A stretch of DNA of 21,509 nucleotides from a virus. Shown piece by piece: positions 19,550-21,509 of the stretch. The position numbers and the translations under genes were made by a program. Each line of letters begins with the position of its first letter. Position 1 is the first letter of the stretch. The stretch is taken from positions 1 to 21,509 of the IMG/VR virus record IMGVR_UViG_3300021197_001219; one strand, 5' to 3'. A model generated the notes under the pieces. It saw only the letters and a list, made by a program, of their open reading frames with translations. It ran no database searches and was not told the DNA's origin.

Positions 19550-21509
19550 ATGGCTTCTTATTCAAACGGCGGATGGCAAGGAACTAATTTATCTTTTACC
19601 GGAAGAAGTTCAAGTAATAATCCGTACAAACCAGGTGAGTTTAAAGATGCGATACCTTTAAGGGCAGCAGACCGTAAAACAGATGCATTTGCTGGCCGTG
19701 CAGAAGAAACAGCAACAACAATTTATGTAAAAATTAAAAACGGGAAAACAGTAGATCTTAAAAATGATGGTAAAGATTATCAAGGCGGTGAATGGAAAGC
19801 TTTTACTATTAGACAACCAAATGAATACAATGGTTACGGGTTGAACCAGTTTGCACAGGATAGAAACTTTGAATGGAAGGAGAAGTATTTAAATGAGGCA
19901 CGTGGTATTGGCGACCGAATAAAAAATGAACGAGATAGTAATATTGCCGCAAATGAGGCTGCTAGAACACAAAATGAAGAAAACAGAATTTTAAACGAAC
20001 AGGACCATGCTTACAACCGTGATGAAGTTCCTGTCTTACGTCAGGCAAAGGCAGATGAATTCAACGAAGCAGGCGATAAAGAAGAGTTTAGGGTTGAGAG
20101 TATAAATAAATGGAGTGATGCTGCTATCAGGTGGGCAGAGGCTAGCCCCACAGGGAATTACGTTGGCAACCGTAGTCAAATCGATTCTACTGCCCCTGGA
20201 GGACAATCAGAATACTTAACCTCTTTGGTAAATAACGGAGTAATTGACAACAGTACAAAGAATAGTTTATTAAAGACGTTAAAACTTTCATACAAAGGAT
20301 ACTACGGTTCGACAAGAGTAACGCCATGGGATTACGAAGCACAAGGTATAAATCCACCAGTAGGTGGATTTGAGAGTGATTATTACTTAAAAGAAAACCA
20401 AGGAGGTCAGAACCTACAAGGTACATGGAATAATGCAGTACGACAAGATGATCTCGACATTACTGTACGTTATGGCAACGCAGGTACTTTTGCATGGAAT
20501 GCTTATAGCACAACAGGAAAAGCAGCAGGCTATCGAGGTAACAGAGAAAAACCAACAGCACAAACAGATGCCTATAGAGAAGACTTCCAGAAAAACTTTT
20601 CAGATGCTGATAGGCAATTAATCCGTGATAATCAGCTAGGACTTACTGGCGAAAGAATATCAAACGGTCAACCTATTCGTACAGTTAACTGGGAAGACGG
20701 TGTTGGAGGTGATCTTGAAACAATTGTTGGTGGAAGCATTGCACAAAAAGAGTTAACAGAACAAGATAAATTCAAAGGCATTGGCCTTGACATGCAAACT
20801 GAAGCAATTAATGAATTAAATAAAGCCAGAGCAAGAGAAAGAGAATTAGATATCTACAAAGGCCTGCCAGGGTTTAGTGAAATATTTAATATGAACGCTA
20901 CACTTACGAATTCCATCCTTGGTGACTCAGGTGTAGGGGGAATACTAGGGACAATGGGAGTCAACACGTCTCAACTAGAAGACAATTTTGAAGATACAAT
21001 TGGTCAATACACAGGAGTAAACTTTAACAGTTCAGAGTATAACTGGCAAAAATGGTTTAATGATACTTTAATTAAAGATATAGAAGGCAAGAGTGAGGTC
21101 TTAGGTTTCGGCGTTGATTATGATAAGAACACAGGCGAAGTAACAATCGGAGATGAACGTACAACTGTATATCAACTAGAAGAAGATTTTAAAAAGAACT
21201 TTATTGATAACTATGTAACACCACGCTTTGATCAATCCAAATCAATGGATGAATTCATTAGTTATATTGACACTATTGACAAGGAAACAGATCAGAATAT
21301 CTTTCAAACACAAACAGCAGTAAATGCATTGCGTGATATTGCAGCCTTACGTGCTGAAAACTTTTACGCAGATCTAGAAGGAAAAGTAGGTGACAGTTAC
21401 CAGAAGTCTTTTGATCCGGCATTTTATTTCAATCCCGGTGACTCTGCTGAGTATGGAACTGTAAATGATGCAAAGAAATTAGATTATGCAAACCAAAAAG
21501 AAAAAGTTG
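19550..21509 (+). CDS. large hydrophilic virion-type protein, 3' end outside window
   Basis: The frame starts at ATG 19550, immediately after the HNH stop at 19547-19549, and stays open for 653 codons to the right edge. The protein is hydrophilic and rich in Asn, Asp, Glu, Lys, Gln, Gly and Tyr, with no membrane segment, no signal peptide and no Cys in the visible part. Residues about 1-100 are mixed with beta-like stretches. Residues 105-165 are a charged helical, coiled-coil-like segment. Residues 165-310 hold many Tyr and Trp, and the remainder alternates helices with Asn/Gly loops. Length and composition fit a large internal virion, tail or fibre-associated protein of a phage. No enzymatic motif or family is recognised. 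Confidence 0.85.
   Translation, partial: MASYSNGGWQGTNLSFTGRSSSNNPYKPGEFKDAIPLRAADRKTDAFAGRAEETATTIYVKIKNGKTVDLKNDGKDYQGGEWKAFTIRQPNEYNGYGLNQFAQDRNFEWKEKYLNEARGIGDRIKNERDSNIAANEAARTQNEENRILNEQDHAYNRDEVPVLRQAKADEFNEAGDKEEFRVESINKWSDAAIRWAEASPTGNYVGNRSQIDSTAPGGQSEYLTSLVNNGVIDNSTKNSLLKTLKLSYKGYYGSTRVTPWDYEAQGINPPVGGFESDYYLKENQGGQNLQGTWNNAVRQDDLDITVRYGNAGTFAWNAYSTTGKAAGYRGNREKPTAQTDAYREDFQKNFSDADRQLIRDNQLGLTGERISNGQPIRTVNWEDGVGGDLETIVGGSIAQKELTEQDKFKGIGLDMQTEAINELNKARARERELDIYKGLPGFSEIFNMNATLTNSILGDSGVGGILGTMGVNTSQLEDNFEDTIGQYTGVNFNSSEYNWQKWFNDTLIKDIEGKSEVLGFGVDYDKNTGEVTIGDERTTVYQLEEDFKKNFIDNYVTPRFDQSKSMDEFISYIDTIDKETDQNIFQTQTAVNALRDIAALRAENFYADLEGKVGDSYQKSFDPAFYFNPGDSAEYGTVNDAKKLDYANQKEKV

Noticed and set aside
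1-21509. CRISPR arrays, insertion sequences and rRNA
   Set aside because: No regularly spaced repeats, no transposase with terminal repeats and no rRNA-like sequence were seen while reading the window.

Overview
This window is the virion-morphogenesis block of a double-stranded DNA tailed phage (or a prophage copy of one). It is almost solid coding sequence. Nearly everything is on the + strand, with very small gaps and many stop/start overlaps of the TAATG, TGATG or ATGA type. Moderate to low G+C, several GTG starts, mixed use of Shine-Dalgarno sites and the style of the small proteins (an AbrB-like protein, Lys-rich proteins, a short integrase-like protein) suggest a marine phage, possibly of picocyanobacteria. 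Host assignment is inference; no tRNA, photosynthesis gene or other host marker is present.

Layout. Positions 1-2633 hold five small or medium virion-type proteins (coiled coil, low complexity, one hydrophobic segment) that could be internal or ejection proteins. Positions 2685-4027 hold short pre-terminase genes, including an odd reading-frame change near 3160-3180 and a possible small terminase. The large terminase (4058-5584) has clear ATPase and nuclease motifs. Positions 5584-7205 carry six small genes, among them an AbrB/MazE-fold protein and two Lys-rich proteins that look like two halves of one family. The portal (7205-9586) is followed by a scaffold-like protein (8961-9959) that starts inside the portal gene with a strong ribosome binding site, so about 626 bases are read in two frames. 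An Ala/Gly-rich protein, a terminator-like hairpin and then the major capsid gene (10651-11814) follow. After these come a beta-rich virion protein, a helix-hairpin-helix protein, a clear intrinsic terminator, a connector-sized protein, a Pro-rich protein, a lytic-transglycosylase-like protein, a second beta-rich protein and a 577-residue protein with a Cys/His pattern resembling a split SWIM zinc finger.

Positions 18311-19186 are different in character. A good sigma-70-type promoter with nested dyads precedes a short integrase-like gene, which contains a textbook intrinsic terminator inside its reading frame. A convergent excisionase-like gene overlaps its 3' end. A small HNH endonuclease and a large open-ended gene (19550 to the window end) follow.

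Together the genes describe DNA packaging, procapsid assembly (portal, scaffold, capsid), head completion, delivery proteins and a compact integration or regulatory cassette inserted between structural genes. The points most worth a second look are the portal/scaffold overprint, the terminator inside the integrase-like gene, the unexplained start of the 3027-3677 gene, the split SWIM-like motif and the split Lys-rich gene pair.
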